Source: Hymenoscyphus infarciens (taxonomy: Eukaryota; Ascomycota; Leotiomycetes; Helotiales; Helotiaceae). From it: a DNA stretch of 64,000 nucleotides. This document shows, piece after piece, positions 21,114-31,561 of the stretch. Location: contig LLCB01000318.1 of assembly GCA_001414345.1 (NCBI GenBank), forward strand, positions 1 to 64,000, in the 5' to 3' direction. The notes beneath the pieces are model-generated. The model was not told the origin of the DNA. It saw nothing but the letters and a program-made list of their open reading frames with translations, and did no database searches. Each line of letters begins with the position of its first letter. Position 1 is the first letter of the stretch. A program made the translations under genes and the position numbers.

Positions 21114-22894
21114 TTAGACAGCCGGGCCAGCAAGTACGCTAAATTGTCCTCCACAGCCTGCAAATGTAAGCTTCTTACCTCTGACGGCTGTGTTGTCAAT
21201 AAGAGTTGCTTTCTCAACTGGATCCTCGGTTCCGTGCCCGGTTCGGTAATTCGCTGAAAATCCCCACGAGTAGGCTTGGCCTTCTTTTGTGATGGCGATG
21301 CAATCATCGATGCCGGCGGCAACGTAATCTGCCTTGATGCCTGTGATATAATATTAGCTGTGTGCACGCAAGACCGTAGGTTATTATTCTTACCTGGTAC
21401 AATCACAGGCTCCTTGAGAATCCGTGGTCTGTCTCGGCTGTCGAACAACAAGTCTTCCTTGGGAAGATCCTTTTCCAGAACTCCGATTTGAGAATCGTCA
21501 CAACGACCCCACGTCAACAAGGTGCCATCTTGAGCACAAGCGATAGAGTGATGGGCTCCTCCTACGATGTACTTGATGTCGTATGGTTTGAGGGATTTTA
21601 CAACACTTGGTCGTTGAACCAAAGCATTATCGTCTCCAGCACCATTTGAGATTCCAGCTTGACCAAAATTGTTTAATCCCCAAGTCCACACTTGTCCCTT
21701 GATATCGAGCGCAAATCCGTTGTAACCTCCAGACGAGATGGAGGTGATCTTGTTCTTTGGTACTCCCACCGGGTTGGGAACCAGATAATCCAACCGTCGA
21801 CGTTCCGCGACTCGATGTCCAAGTTGTCCTTGTTCTCCACATCCCCATGCCCAGATGTTTCCTTTCTGGTCCAGCGCCAAAACATGATCACCTCCTGAAG
21901 CTAGCGCCTTGATATTTTTGAGTTGTGGAATGAGAGCAGGCCGTTGCTGCTTTTTGACACCCTTCGCAACATCCTCTTTAAAAAATCCCCATATGCCATC
22001 GTTTCCCTAATCATGTTAGCTAGGAAACATCCCCCCTGTCGAAAGTACTTACGCAAAATGTTCCCCAGCCATAGACAAACCCATCCAAGGTTAGAGCAAA
22101 ACTAGCACTGTTCGTAGCTATGACTTGAGCAAAACCTGAAATATCTGAAGGAAAATCGTCTTTCGAGAGGGCAGTAGGAGTGCTTTCTCTCGGGTTGAGG
22201 CCACTCTCGTCGTCGTCATCGGAATCGGAATCGGCGTCAGCATCTCGTGTTGGAGCTTCCCAAGCTGTGTCTCGTCCCAAGGCGCAATTGTCATTGACAC
22301 CCCACGTCAGGATCTTCTGGTCGTGTGTGAGGGCAACACAGTGCATGCCACCAACTGCAACTTGTACGACTCCGACAATCTTCGAGTCTAGCAGCTTGTT
22401 GAGTCTGGGACGTTGTACATCCTTCACTTTCTGTGCACCACTCGCGCCTGGTCCTAGGCCAAGTTCTCCTCCATCGCCACCTCCAAATACATAGACGTCG
22501 AGTTTCTGGGTAGGAGGAGTATTAATGTTGATGTGTAAGGACTCGCGTTGTTTCTTCTGTCTTTTCGTAGGCACTTCGACGGAAGCTGTGCTTGCGGCGC
22601 GCTTTCTGCTCGCGGTGGGAGCTGCAAGGATTAGCAACGCGTCAAGATGATAGAAATTGGAAATTGGAAACTTTTACCATGATTCGGGACATCTTCTGCC
22701 ATCTTCATCTTCTTTGCTGGCTTCTTCGCGACCTTTGCAGGTGCCTTCGTGGCAGCTTTGGGTGCAGGCTCGGGTTTCTTTGCCTTTGCTTTCGCGGCGG
22801 GCTTTTTTGCGATTGTGGGTGCAGCGACGGGTTTTTCGACTTTAGAGTCTTTGGTGGCTCTGGAGGGCCGGACATTCTTAGTCTTTGGAGGCAT
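21114..22894 (-). CDS. RCC1-type Ran guanine-nucleotide exchange factor (Pim1/RCC1-like)
   Basis: Predicted 541-residue protein from exons 22894-22678, 22621-22053, 22006-21394 and 21340-21114; introns of 56, 46 and 53 bp join in frame. The first 75 residues or so are a Lys/Ala/Pro-rich tail, suited to nuclear import and chromatin contact. The rest is a seven-bladed beta-propeller made of RCC1 repeats; visible blade signatures are VYVFGGGDGGELGLG, KILTWGVNDNCALGRD, GFVYGWGTFCGNDG, NIWAWGCGEQGQLG, QVWTWGLNNFGQAG, LLTWGRCDDSQIG and QAYSWGFSANYRTG. An acidic insert (SDSDDDDES) interrupts the second blade, as in fungal orthologues. RCC1 loads GTP on Ran in the nucleus and thereby sets the direction of nucleocytoplasmic transport and spindle assembly. 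Normally a single-copy essential gene, it marks this segment as core chromosome. The call is secure; start chosen as the only upstream ATG. Confidence 0.93.
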
Positions 22895-24465
22895 CTTGAT
22901 GTGCGAAAGTGTGGTGTTGTGGACGCAAGGGATGCGATTTGGGTTGTGTTGACGCGATTTTGGTGATTTCGGTAGGCACTGGAGGAACCTTTTTTTGTAG
23001 GCTTGGAGGCGAGGCAGCGGCCAGTGACTCGGCCGACCGACACGTTACCTGATCGTAAGACATCTAATTAAATTACATCCATCACCAGAAGGATTCACCA
23101 GTCTATTAAAAAGAAAATAACCAGCTCAAGAATAATTGCAATTCGCAATCATTTTGTCTGCCCAATAACTCGATTCTTCTAGATGGTAATGCCAGTAATA
23201 AAGGCGGTGTATAATTTTCTTTCTGCCACTTTCGAGCTATTTCAAGGCTCTTACAGGGGTGGGTGGATTTAGCTTGGCTTATAAGTGTCCCCCCTTTCCT
23301 CTGATCACCGGCCCGATCTCTTCTCCCATTTTCTCGCTTCCTGCTTTTCCTCTTCGCGATGTATTACCAATCAAGTTTGCCATCGCTAATATTTCCCATC
23401 TAAACAAGAAGTTCCACGGACCATGCAATGGGCATCTCCTCCCAAGGCCACCCCCTCCCCCCCTTTCTTTCGTGTACTGTACATATACACTCATCTCCAC
23501 CTCCCTATTCTACCAGGAGGATCGAGCAGCTTAACACTTTATTATTTCCAGCAAACGTTGAGTTCATCGCTACTACTTCTACTTCTACTTCCAAGCTGGA
23601 CGAGGAGATATTCAATCCAAGGACTAATGTGCCGCATTTTGAGGCTGGACCTGTATCGACCTGGACCTTCAGCGTCGAAGGATTACCCTCAATGGCTGGT
23701 CCCCCAGAACTCTTGCGTCCCTCTCCCACATCAAACACAAAAGAAACGTCCAACAAACTCCCAAGCACCATCCGGTGTTTGTCGTTCTGTCATCTTATCT
23801 AACCGCCTTGCGAGACCTAATTTGGACTTCCTCCTCCAAGATAAGCAACGCTATCAATCGAAGAGTTAGAAGCGGAAAAGCATACGCTACGTCCCAAGGT
23901 TGGAAGTGCTTTGCTTACAAGCCATTCGGCTTGCACCTGATACGAGTAACTATACGATAAAAGCGCCGGCTATGGTTCTTTCATGTTCGAATCAAGTTCC
24001 ATCCCCTCAGTTACATTATCTTTGAACTCGTCCACCTTCCGAGTTCTCCTTTTTACTCCTCCTGTTCGTCTTTTTTCGGTTTGGCATGTTTTTAAGTTTA
24101 ACATTCAAACCTTTTCATTTGCAAATACCCATATTTCCTCGTCAACTCTTGTTTTGTTTGGACCAGAATCGCGCGGAGCCAGGGGTTGATCAAATAGAGT
24201 TTTGCCAAACCCATCTCCCGGGCCATGAATCTAGTCAACACTGTTTGCAGTTGGGTGCGCATTATTTACTCTCGTCCCCAACAAGTGCCGTCCATACACA
24301 AGGTAGGGTCATTGTTTAGTAATAAGATAGGTGGGTAACGCCATTTTACAGGGCTGAGGCTGGGTGGTACTATGTCGTTGCAGACTATCCCCATCCTCTC
24401 CTTCTGATGGAACTTTCTCTCTCACGTTTCTGGTTTTGTTAACTTTGGGCTGATCCACCATTCAT
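22895..24465. other. Intergenic, divergent promoter region
   Basis: Between the minus-strand RCC1 gene and the plus-strand rhodopsin-like pseudogene. Pyrimidine-rich tracts (CCTCCCCCC, TACTTCTACTTCTACTTCC near 23.57 kb) resemble fungal promoter CT-boxes. Overlapping open frames at 23.26-23.96 kb are low-complexity and unsupported. Confidence 0.4.
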
Positions 24466-25650
24466 GATGGCGGTATGTTCAACCACTGATCCACAGGAAT
24501 TAACAATCGGAGTCAATTAACAACTGCAGCCATCTTTCGGTTGAGTCAATCATGATTTGCAATATCTCTTCGACTCTTTGTTCAGATCAAACTCCCAAAG
24601 TCATTTGACCTGGACGACTGGCTAATGGGCCTTGCTCGGGTAATACGGGTATCTTCCTCAAGGTTAGAAATTTCAATTTATCTCATTAACAAATGCAGAT
24701 CATATTTACTCTTTTGTGTGTTTTCTTCTAGATGAGTGTGCATTATGGGCTGGGACTTCATAATGCGGAAATATCAATCGAGAATCAGATACTAGCTCTA
24801 AAAGTAAGTAAGTCGAATTCTTGTCGCTCGATACATCCTCATCTAACAGTCTACCTAGTATAAAACATTGGCAATTTTACACTACATTGCCAGTATGTTG
24901 TTCGTCAAACTGAGTAGCGCCTTCTTCCTCTTCCGAATCGCTGTCAAAAAACCTTTTGCATATGCAATCAAAGCTAGCATGGTCATCATCACAATCTGGT
25001 CTACCGCCCTCTTCTTCTACTACATCTTCCTATGTTTGGATAGAACCATCAAAAAATCCCACATGCCAACTAGGAAGGAACTTTATCGTGGCAGCATACT
25101 CACTAGGTGGGATGTCCATTATCAGCGACTGGTTCTACGCTCTTCTGCCTGTTTCAATCATCTTATCTCTTCAAATGAATTCAAGGGTCAAACTAACTCT
25201 CTGTTTTGTGCTTGCACTTGTGATTTTGTAAGTATATCCATCCTCAAAAGATTTTATCTTACTAACATCAATCAGTGGAAGTGTCACAGGAATAATTCGA
25301 CTAATCTCTCTCTTTCATCTCGCCGACGAACAAAATCCTCTCTGTACGTCCCAAGCCAAAGATTCTACACCCCTCCCTTTCCCCTTTCCCTTTTCCCCAT
25401 CTTTCTCGTCTTTATTTCTAAACCATTGAAAGCTAGCATAACCTAGACCATGATCTAGACCCTCGTCGAACCAGCCGCCGCCATCGTCGCCGCCTCCCTC
25501 GTAACCATCCAGCCCCTCCTCCGCGGCCTCCACTTTCGAAAGTTTCGGGGTTTCGAAACAGACGCACCCGGTGCCTCGAATTTCGGGAATAGCCACCAGC
25601 TTACTACGAGAAAGGGGTTCTCGCAGGGTGGAATGATATTCAAAAGATAA
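24466..25650 (+). pseudogene. Broken PTH11-like/rhodopsin-domain integral membrane protein
   Basis: Translated pieces follow the fungal rhodopsin-domain layout (seven-helix proteins of the PTH11/SAT4 type). They are NNRSQLTTAAIFRLS, a stop, FAISLRLFVQIK then FDLDDWLMGLAR (24.49-24.64 kb); SVHYGLGLHNAEI (24.73 kb); YKTLAILHYIASMLFVKLSS and a long helix ending FYYIFLC (24.86-25.04 kb); VAAYSLGGMSIISDWFYALL (25.09-25.16 kb); GSVTGIIRLISLFH; and EPAAAIVAASLVTIQPLLRG near the end. Introns with GTAAGT or GTAATA donors fit between most pieces. Two defects remain: an in-frame TGA at 24553-24555, where relatives have an ordinary helix residue, and a frame change near 25.04 kb between FYYIFLC and the DWFYALL helix, too close for an intron, where the usual Cys-x-Pro loop is also missing. 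I therefore call it a pseudogene; sequencing error is the alternative. Confidence 0.65.
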
Positions 25651-26427
25651 AGTATGGGAGTAGATGGATGGGATGGATGGGGCGTTCTCTAGAGTCGCTT
25701 TTTCTTTTTTGGAGTTTGGGGGCTACCCTGTGTGTCGGCCGGTTTGGTGGTTGCGAATCGGTTGCACTTGAGGTCCTTGGGAATTGGGAGGAAGGGAAGT
25801 GACATCGGGTTGTCTGGCCGTTCCTTCTTCGTTGGGAAAAGCGTTGGTCTAGGTTCACTGGTTTTTTGAATGGGAAGGAACGACCTTGAGGTTTCGATAT
25901 CTTGGTGGTTGGATGTTCCTTCCTTGGGTTGAAGCGATGACTTTCTAGGTGGTGTTTGAGGAGGAGTTTGGAGAAATCAAAGAACGATTTGGAATTGGAG
26001 CTTTTTACGTATTTAGTCGATGTAGTAAGCTTCCTTTCGACAAGATTTTGTCTTGAATTGGGATGGAAAACTGTCCTTGGGGTTGTTCTTCCACGAGGCT
26101 ACGCGCCTGCTTCATAACCCCTCATATTTCGGATAACGTTCATCCGATGATTCCATAGCACTGACTTTACTTTTAACTAAAACACAATTGAATACAACCC
26201 GATAACCTGGAAACCTGGAATCATCGTAAATCACCCACCACGTGACCAAAGCGGACTTCACCAAAAAATCTCACGATGATTCCCGACCGGGAACACAAAA
26301 CAACCTTGGAATCATACACGTCTTAAACCCAACCACAACAAGCTCCATAAGATTGTCGGCGGCTGCACCACCCCAAAAATGCCTTGAAGTAGGGCACGAC
26401 CGACAGCCTCAAACCTCATTCTCCGCC
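25651..26427. other. Intergenic, no gene seen
   Basis: Between the rhodopsin-like pseudogene and the phosphopantetheinyl transferase gene; right part is the latter's promoter. Confidence 0.3.
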
Positions 26428-27592
26428 ATGCCCACCCCTCCGACGCCCGGCCCGAAGCCGAAAATCATCCAATGGATCCTCGATACCCGACCCCTATGGC
26501 CTGTCCCTCAAACGGAGAAACCGAGAGATCAGGTGCAGGAACTGCCGAGGGTTGTAAGTACTCATTTATCCTTTGAAAGTTTGACTTTCAATCCCAACCT
26601 TTTCTTCCTGAAGATTTTACGAACGATGAAATGGTGCTAACGAAATCCAGGCATCAAGAGCCTTCGCCCTCCTAACTGAAGACCAAAAATCCTCAGTATT
26701 GAAATACTACCACCTGCGCGACGCCAAAATGGCCCTCGCCTCCATCCTTCTCAAGCACCTAGTCGTCCACAAATACTGCTCCATCCCCTGGTCAGATATC
26801 CAGCTCCAAAAAAGCCCCTTGGGGAAACCAATTTATGTTTCTCAATACTCATACGCCCCCAGCATTGAATTCAATGTCTCCCATCAAGCTGGGATTGTGA
26901 GTCTTATTGCTGTAACTAATGGAGAGGGGCAATTCGAGGTAGGCACCGATGTTGTCTGTGTTTCTGAGAGAGAGAAGAGGGATGGGGAGATGATTGATAA
27001 GGATGGCTTTTTTGAGTGGGTTGATATGCATTCTGAGGTTTTTGCGGGGAGTGAGGTTGAGTTTATGAAGAAGGGTCCGATTTCTTTGCGTGAGTTTGGG
27101 ATTTCCGGGACCATTGTTGAGGGTGGTGAGAAGATTGAAAATTGCGAAAGAAGAAACGGGAGTTTGCGAGTGAAAATCGGGGAAGGCGATAGCGAAAGAG
27201 AAGAATACATCGACTGCGCAAAGATCATCTCGGGTAAGTTGAGGAGGTTCTATGCAATGTGGTGTTTGAGGGAGACTTATGTCAAAATGACAGGGGAAGC
27301 ACTACTAGCTTCATGGCTGAAGGAGTTGGAGATTTCCGATTTCAGGGTTCCTGCTGCTTCCGATGCCATCTTGGATGAGGATTCCTTGGAGGTTGGCGAG
27401 GTGGTGAAGGAGTTTAGGATTAAACTCAAAGGGAAAGAGGTAGAGGGTGTGAAGATGGAAGTGTCGGCACTGGGGAGGGGCTATATGGTTGGTGGAGCGG
27501 TGAGAGGGGCCGATTGTGATTTGGAGATGGGGAGGTGGGTGAAGTTGGATCTAGAGAAAGATGTTTTGGAGGTTGCAGGGGGTAGTGAATAA
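26428..27592 (+). CDS. 4'-phosphopantetheinyl transferase, Sfp/NpgA-like
   Basis: Predicted 355-residue protein from exons 26428-26553 and 26651-27592; the 97-bp intron has GTAAGT and CCAG ends and joins ...ELPRV to ASRAFA. The enzyme moves the phosphopantetheine arm from coenzyme A to a Ser on carrier domains of fatty acid synthase, polyketide and non-ribosomal peptide synthases, and alpha-aminoadipate reductase. Sfp-type motifs seen: PLGKPIYV, FNVSHQAGIVSLIA (about residues 117-130), the magnesium site VGTDVVCVSERE (about 139-150) and the helix RFYAMWCLRETYVKMTGEAL (about 242-261). In the last motif relatives usually read W-C-x-K-E; here Lys is Arg (residue 249). The C-terminal 90 residues are fungal-variable. 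It is the probable cytosolic activator for all secondary-metabolite synthases of this fungus. The ATG at 26428 is chosen because the upstream frame has no homologous sequence. Confidence 0.85.
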
Positions 27593-28339
27593 GTTGGGAG
27601 CAATTGGGTTGGGAACGAGGGATTGGGGAAATGAGCTATTGTACCCCAATTTTCCCAACCACTTTTGGTATACTTCTCCCCTGCATATTTCTTCTTTCTG
27701 GCCTTTCTTGTGGTGTTTGATGCTATTTGGAATCGTGCCAACTTTGTTTCCTTGTTGCGATTGCGCTAGTGCTTCCGTCAATTCAAAGCATGGTCCTTTT
27801 GCTTTGTTGAGAGGTGCTGAAATGTCGATCAAAGACAAGCAAACCGTATCAGAAGCCTTGTGCTATTGATATGCACAGGCCATGGGCCTTGTTGTTCCCT
27901 CTTATTTTATCTCCCGGTTTCATGTTTCAGACTCAATTTGCGGTCAACGTTCGCTTTCTTTGTTGATGGTTTTATCACTATTTCAGCAGTGTCTCAAATA
28001 ATAATCGTATTGTTGGTGAAACCCAACAATTGCAGTTTAACTTTTGTTCTGAAACCTATCTGTTTTATCCTTTTTCTTTATCTCATATTGTGTTTACCTT
28101 GGTGTTTTCTATATATGTTAGCTGGTTGCTCTAGAAGCTTGGTATCATCTCTCACACATCATATCTAAAGTCTTCAATCAACTTCATCGGTCATCTATCA
28201 TATAGTAAATACTCTCAACAATCCTCTTTCTTTCTTTCTTTCTTTCCGCTTTTGAACAATCAATCTAAATACTTGATTCTCGCCAAACTCTTTTCAACTT
28301 GACTTATTCCCCATTCACTCCAATATATTTTCTCTCACC
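27593..28339 (+). promoter_or_regulatory. Intergenic and promoter region with (TTTC)n tract
   Basis: No gene seen. A CTTT/TTTC microsatellite of about five units lies at 28225-28246, some 95-115 bp upstream of the ATG at 28340, followed by CT-rich sequence and CAAT words, a usual fungal core promoter texture. Confidence 0.4.
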
Positions 28340-28990
28340 ATGGCTACAGCTATGTCAAGAGAACAATTTAATTTCAGATTCGGGAACGCCAATAACCGCA
28401 ACTGTCCACCACTTTGGGACTTCTCCAATGGCAGCATTCTATACTTACCAAGCAAAGATTACGTCGAGTTGAACCAAGGACCTATGGATGAAGCGAATCA
28501 ACTACAACCGAAAGAAGCATGTTACAAGCATCCAATCCTGGTCCTTCATATTTCCAGCGACCCCAATCCCATGGTTTATTTCCTCTCAATGACCTCTACA
28601 GATCTCCACAGATGGTCATCCATGGAGATCGTAAGAGTTGCTTCTTCTTCTTCATCATCCAAGTGTCTTTCTCCTTTCCTCTTTTTAGAAAACGAGGATG
28701 GCTTTTTCAACACAGATGGTGTCCCAGATATGAGTTTCCACTCCTTTGTTGTCCACACGGAAGTATACACGTTAGGATGGCGGGCTTTCAACTATTTCCG
28801 CTGCCGTGCTCGCTATCGTATCACAGAGGAGTCGTTTGACAAGCTTTTTTCACGGCGTCGGTTTTCGGGGGGTGCGGAACCTATAACTAGACTTCCGTGG
28901 GTCGAAACAGCTAGAATTAGAGAGGATTTTGAGAGCCGGTTTGTGATAAGTGAACAACAGGGTCCCTCTTCTAGTTCTTGGAGGAAGTGA
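28340..28990 (+). CDS. Third intact member of the G-x-I-x-x-L-P / HP / MTS family
   Basis: Single-exon protein of 216 residues with the start context CACCATGGCT, a good fungal start. Blocks in order: PLWDFSNGSILYLPSKDY (about residues 25-42), KHPILVLHISSDPNPMVYFL (about 66-85) followed by SMTSTD, a Ser-rich spacer (seven Ser in a row at about 100-107), DGFFNTDGVPDMSFHSFV, and VYTLGWRAFNYFRCRARYRI. All have counterparts in the 12.9-kb gene and in decayed copies A-C; the WDFSNG stretch links it especially to copy C. No signal peptide or membrane helix. It lies 11 kb from the cluster and on the opposite strand. Unlike the clustered copies it is free of stops. The function is unknown; a small beta-barrel fold is my inference. 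Confidence 0.6.
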   Translation: MATAMSREQFNFRFGNANNRNCPPLWDFSNGSILYLPSKDYVELNQGPMDEANQLQPKEACYKHPILVLHISSDPNPMVYFLSMTSTDLHRWSSMEIVRVASSSSSSKCLSPFLFLENEDGFFNTDGVPDMSFHSFVVHTEVYTLGWRAFNYFRCRARYRITEESFDKLFSRRRFSGGAEPITRLPWVETARIREDFESRFVISEQQGPSSSSWRK

Positions 28991-30709
28991 AAATCCCACT
29001 GGTTGAGTGGAGTTTGATGTGTCAGCTATAGCTATCTTTTTCGGGTAATCTGCTGTACCCCTAGAAATCTTGAGTGTGTAGCTTAGTAAATACATGGATT
29101 AGTTGGAAGTTTATAATACTCGAGATTGCGTTTACCATTATCAGTCGGTTCCAAAGGGTGCTATCACCATGGAGTAAAGTTCTGCAAACCATACTGATAG
29201 ATAAAGTGTAAGAGATGCATATTGGTTATTTATTCGCTAACACGGCTGTTGTATATGCTTCCCGCCCGGAAATTAACACCTCGTTGCAGAGTCATCGTCT
29301 GTCATAATGGCTATTCCTAATCGCCGTAGACCTTTACATTGCCCCCCAAAAAGTCCACGACCTAACATTTGCTGCAATTGCCACAATCTCAACGACTACC
29401 TACATAAAACTGGCAAATTTTCCCAAGCTACCTTTGACCAGCCCAGAACATCATTGGCCATAATAGGAGAGGCCAAAAATGGGAGGAAGTAGAAGCTCCA
29501 CTGCAGATGGACCATTACCGGGTTCTGCCAGATGAGACTTGAATTCAGCAGCAAATGTCTTGTACTCATCCGTATCTCTGTGTCTTGATCTGTGTCTTGG
29601 ATAAAAGCGCAAGCTTGTTGTTTTGATATCGCTTCGACCTCTATCTATCGCCATACGGATTCTGTGCAATCCCTTCCTCCTTCTCAAAATTGATAGTGGG
29701 ATCGTGTCTCAGTGGGCACTGAATTGCGCAATAATCCTGGTTGGGGCCCGTGTTTTTGAGGAGATGTCTTCGGATAGATAGTCCATCTGAGACGTGCTGG
29801 TCAGTGTAAGACTTACTTGTTAAAAGAGTTGGATCTGGAATTCTAGTTCCATCGGGAATCTGGGGTGTTTATGATATTTTTGAGATGAACGATCCTAGCT
29901 GCAATGCGCACCTCCGGAGGCCAGTTGTTCTCTGCGGGTTTGTTCATCAGAGCTATGGTTCGTCGCGTTAATTGTTGTTCAATTCATCCGTGGAGGCTGA
30001 TTCCGATGATGAGGGAAAGCTGACAGATGGATATATGTTGGCAGACATCTTGGAAGATCGAAATATATCTTGATGAATGTTGGCGAAGTTGTTTTTCCAC
30101 ATATGTGAAGACAAAATGTACCTTTTGTAAGAAGAGGTGGGTGGGTAGTGTATGTTAAGTCAAGCGCGGTGTTTGATTTTGAGGTTTTCACAGCGTGGCC
30201 CGCAAGTGACCGGAGGAGGCGAGTAAGTTAAGGTGGGACCTGTATTTTCATTCTACGACAGATTTTATTCAAATCAAGGGATTTCCGTAGCCTGAGAGCT
30301 CACAGGAGACACTAGAGTGCGATAAGCTTGAACCCAAAACAAGAGGTTATCAGATTAGACTCGCTTCAACTTCTAGAGCCTACTGCTTTTCCTTTCTGTG
30401 TAGACTCTGTGTTTTTGAGGCTACAGGGGGGTGAGTCTGTTCGTCTGGAGGATCACTAGTTGATTTACTATTATAAGAACGATCTAGGAGAATGATAAAG
30501 TGTAAAGTCTGATTTATCAAGACTAACGCGCACATCTTGTGTTGTGCGAAGTAGTTAGCGGAGTAATTTTTAGTCGAGGTAAGTTGTTCAGTTAGAGTAC
30601 TTTGTAGGTCACTATGAGAGGGTTTATTTGGAAAATGGGACTTTGGAGTACTACAGTGGGTTCTTATTAGGATTTACTTGACTCTAATGATCAACTCGAG
30701 ACTCCTGAA
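28991..30709. other. Intergenic, no gene supported
   Basis: About 1.7 kb with only short open frames. A 61-codon plus-strand frame at 29307-29492 starts with ATG but has no features beyond a CCNCH string and is not called. Confidence 0.35.
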
Positions 30710-31269
30710 TCAGCCATTGATCAAAACTCCAGACACCGCAATCATGGCATCCACGTAGAAGGCATGAATATGAGAGAGTGCAACAGATGGACAAGAAGCT
30801 GAGTGTGATCCCCCACCAGTAACAACAATTCCTCCACTACCTCCTTTTCCACCATTGCCACCTTTTCCCCCCCATCCGTGACCTCCTCCATGGCCACCTC
30901 CTCCTCCACCTTTATGGATTGTGCTGTTGCCTTGCGGTGTGTTGTTCAATTGTACGACTGGTGGTTCTGGGACATCTGAGGAGGTTGCTAAACTAGTAGA
31001 GATGGCTTGATTCGGTTCGCTTAGAGGGTATGCTGACAGGAAGTGGACAAATGCAAAGTCGGAAGCAAAATGTTGAGAGAAAGACGAGTAAGCTTCATGT
31101 TGATGGCATGCTTGCAGGTTCGTCTAGATATCTGTTCATTTGGAGTTGGTACCTATAATGGTATAAGTTAGTTGATGCCTCTGCGTGATTGCGGCTGCCG
31201 ACTTACAAAGAAAAAAGCCGCAAAAAGAGACTGAGAAAACAACAATGAGTCTGAAAGTCTCTATTGCAT
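30710..31269 (-). pseudogene. Glycine-rich secreted protein gene, apparently broken at codon 3
   Basis: An open minus-strand frame ends at 30710 with a His/Gly-rich block (GGGGGGHGGGHGWGGKGGNG, about 30.83-30.91 kb) and a hydrophobic tail (YVDAMIAVSGVLING) resembling a GPI signal. Upstream the same frame runs through SAYPLSEPNQAISTSLATSS to about 31.12 kb. A GTAAGT donor at about 31.21 kb, a TCAACTAAC branch and nearby acceptors could join it to a hydrophobic first exon (SLLFSQSLFAAFFF), a signal peptide in shape. That exon is preceded by ATG at 31269-31267, but codon 3 is TAG. Either the gene is dead by a single CAG-to-TAG change, or the real start is elsewhere. The tail frame itself has no ATG (it opens with TTG). 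Function unknown; cell-wall-type. Confidence 0.4.
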
Positions 31270-31561
31270 GAGAATACAATAAATCAGAGTTGAAAGGGCG
31301 TATTGAAACAAACAATGGCCGGTGGCGCCGTAGAAACAGTTCCTGGGTCCTCCGGTCCAGGATTCACCATGTGAAGGCAAATATGGTTGAGCACAACTCC
31401 GACCACAAGCAGAATCAATCTTTGAATGGCAATGCAATTGAGCGCCATTAACCATCCAATTTATGCGCCCGTGATGCGAATAATAATTGAATTTGGTTGC
31501 ATCACCTCAATTTTTTGGCCTGCCCGTCCTCTCTTCAAGTCCAATTAGCACGGACAGGAGG

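Noticed and set aside
23259..23960. Several overlapping plus-strand frames
   Set aside because: Low-complexity pyrimidine-rich promoter-like DNA; no motif and no splice logic.
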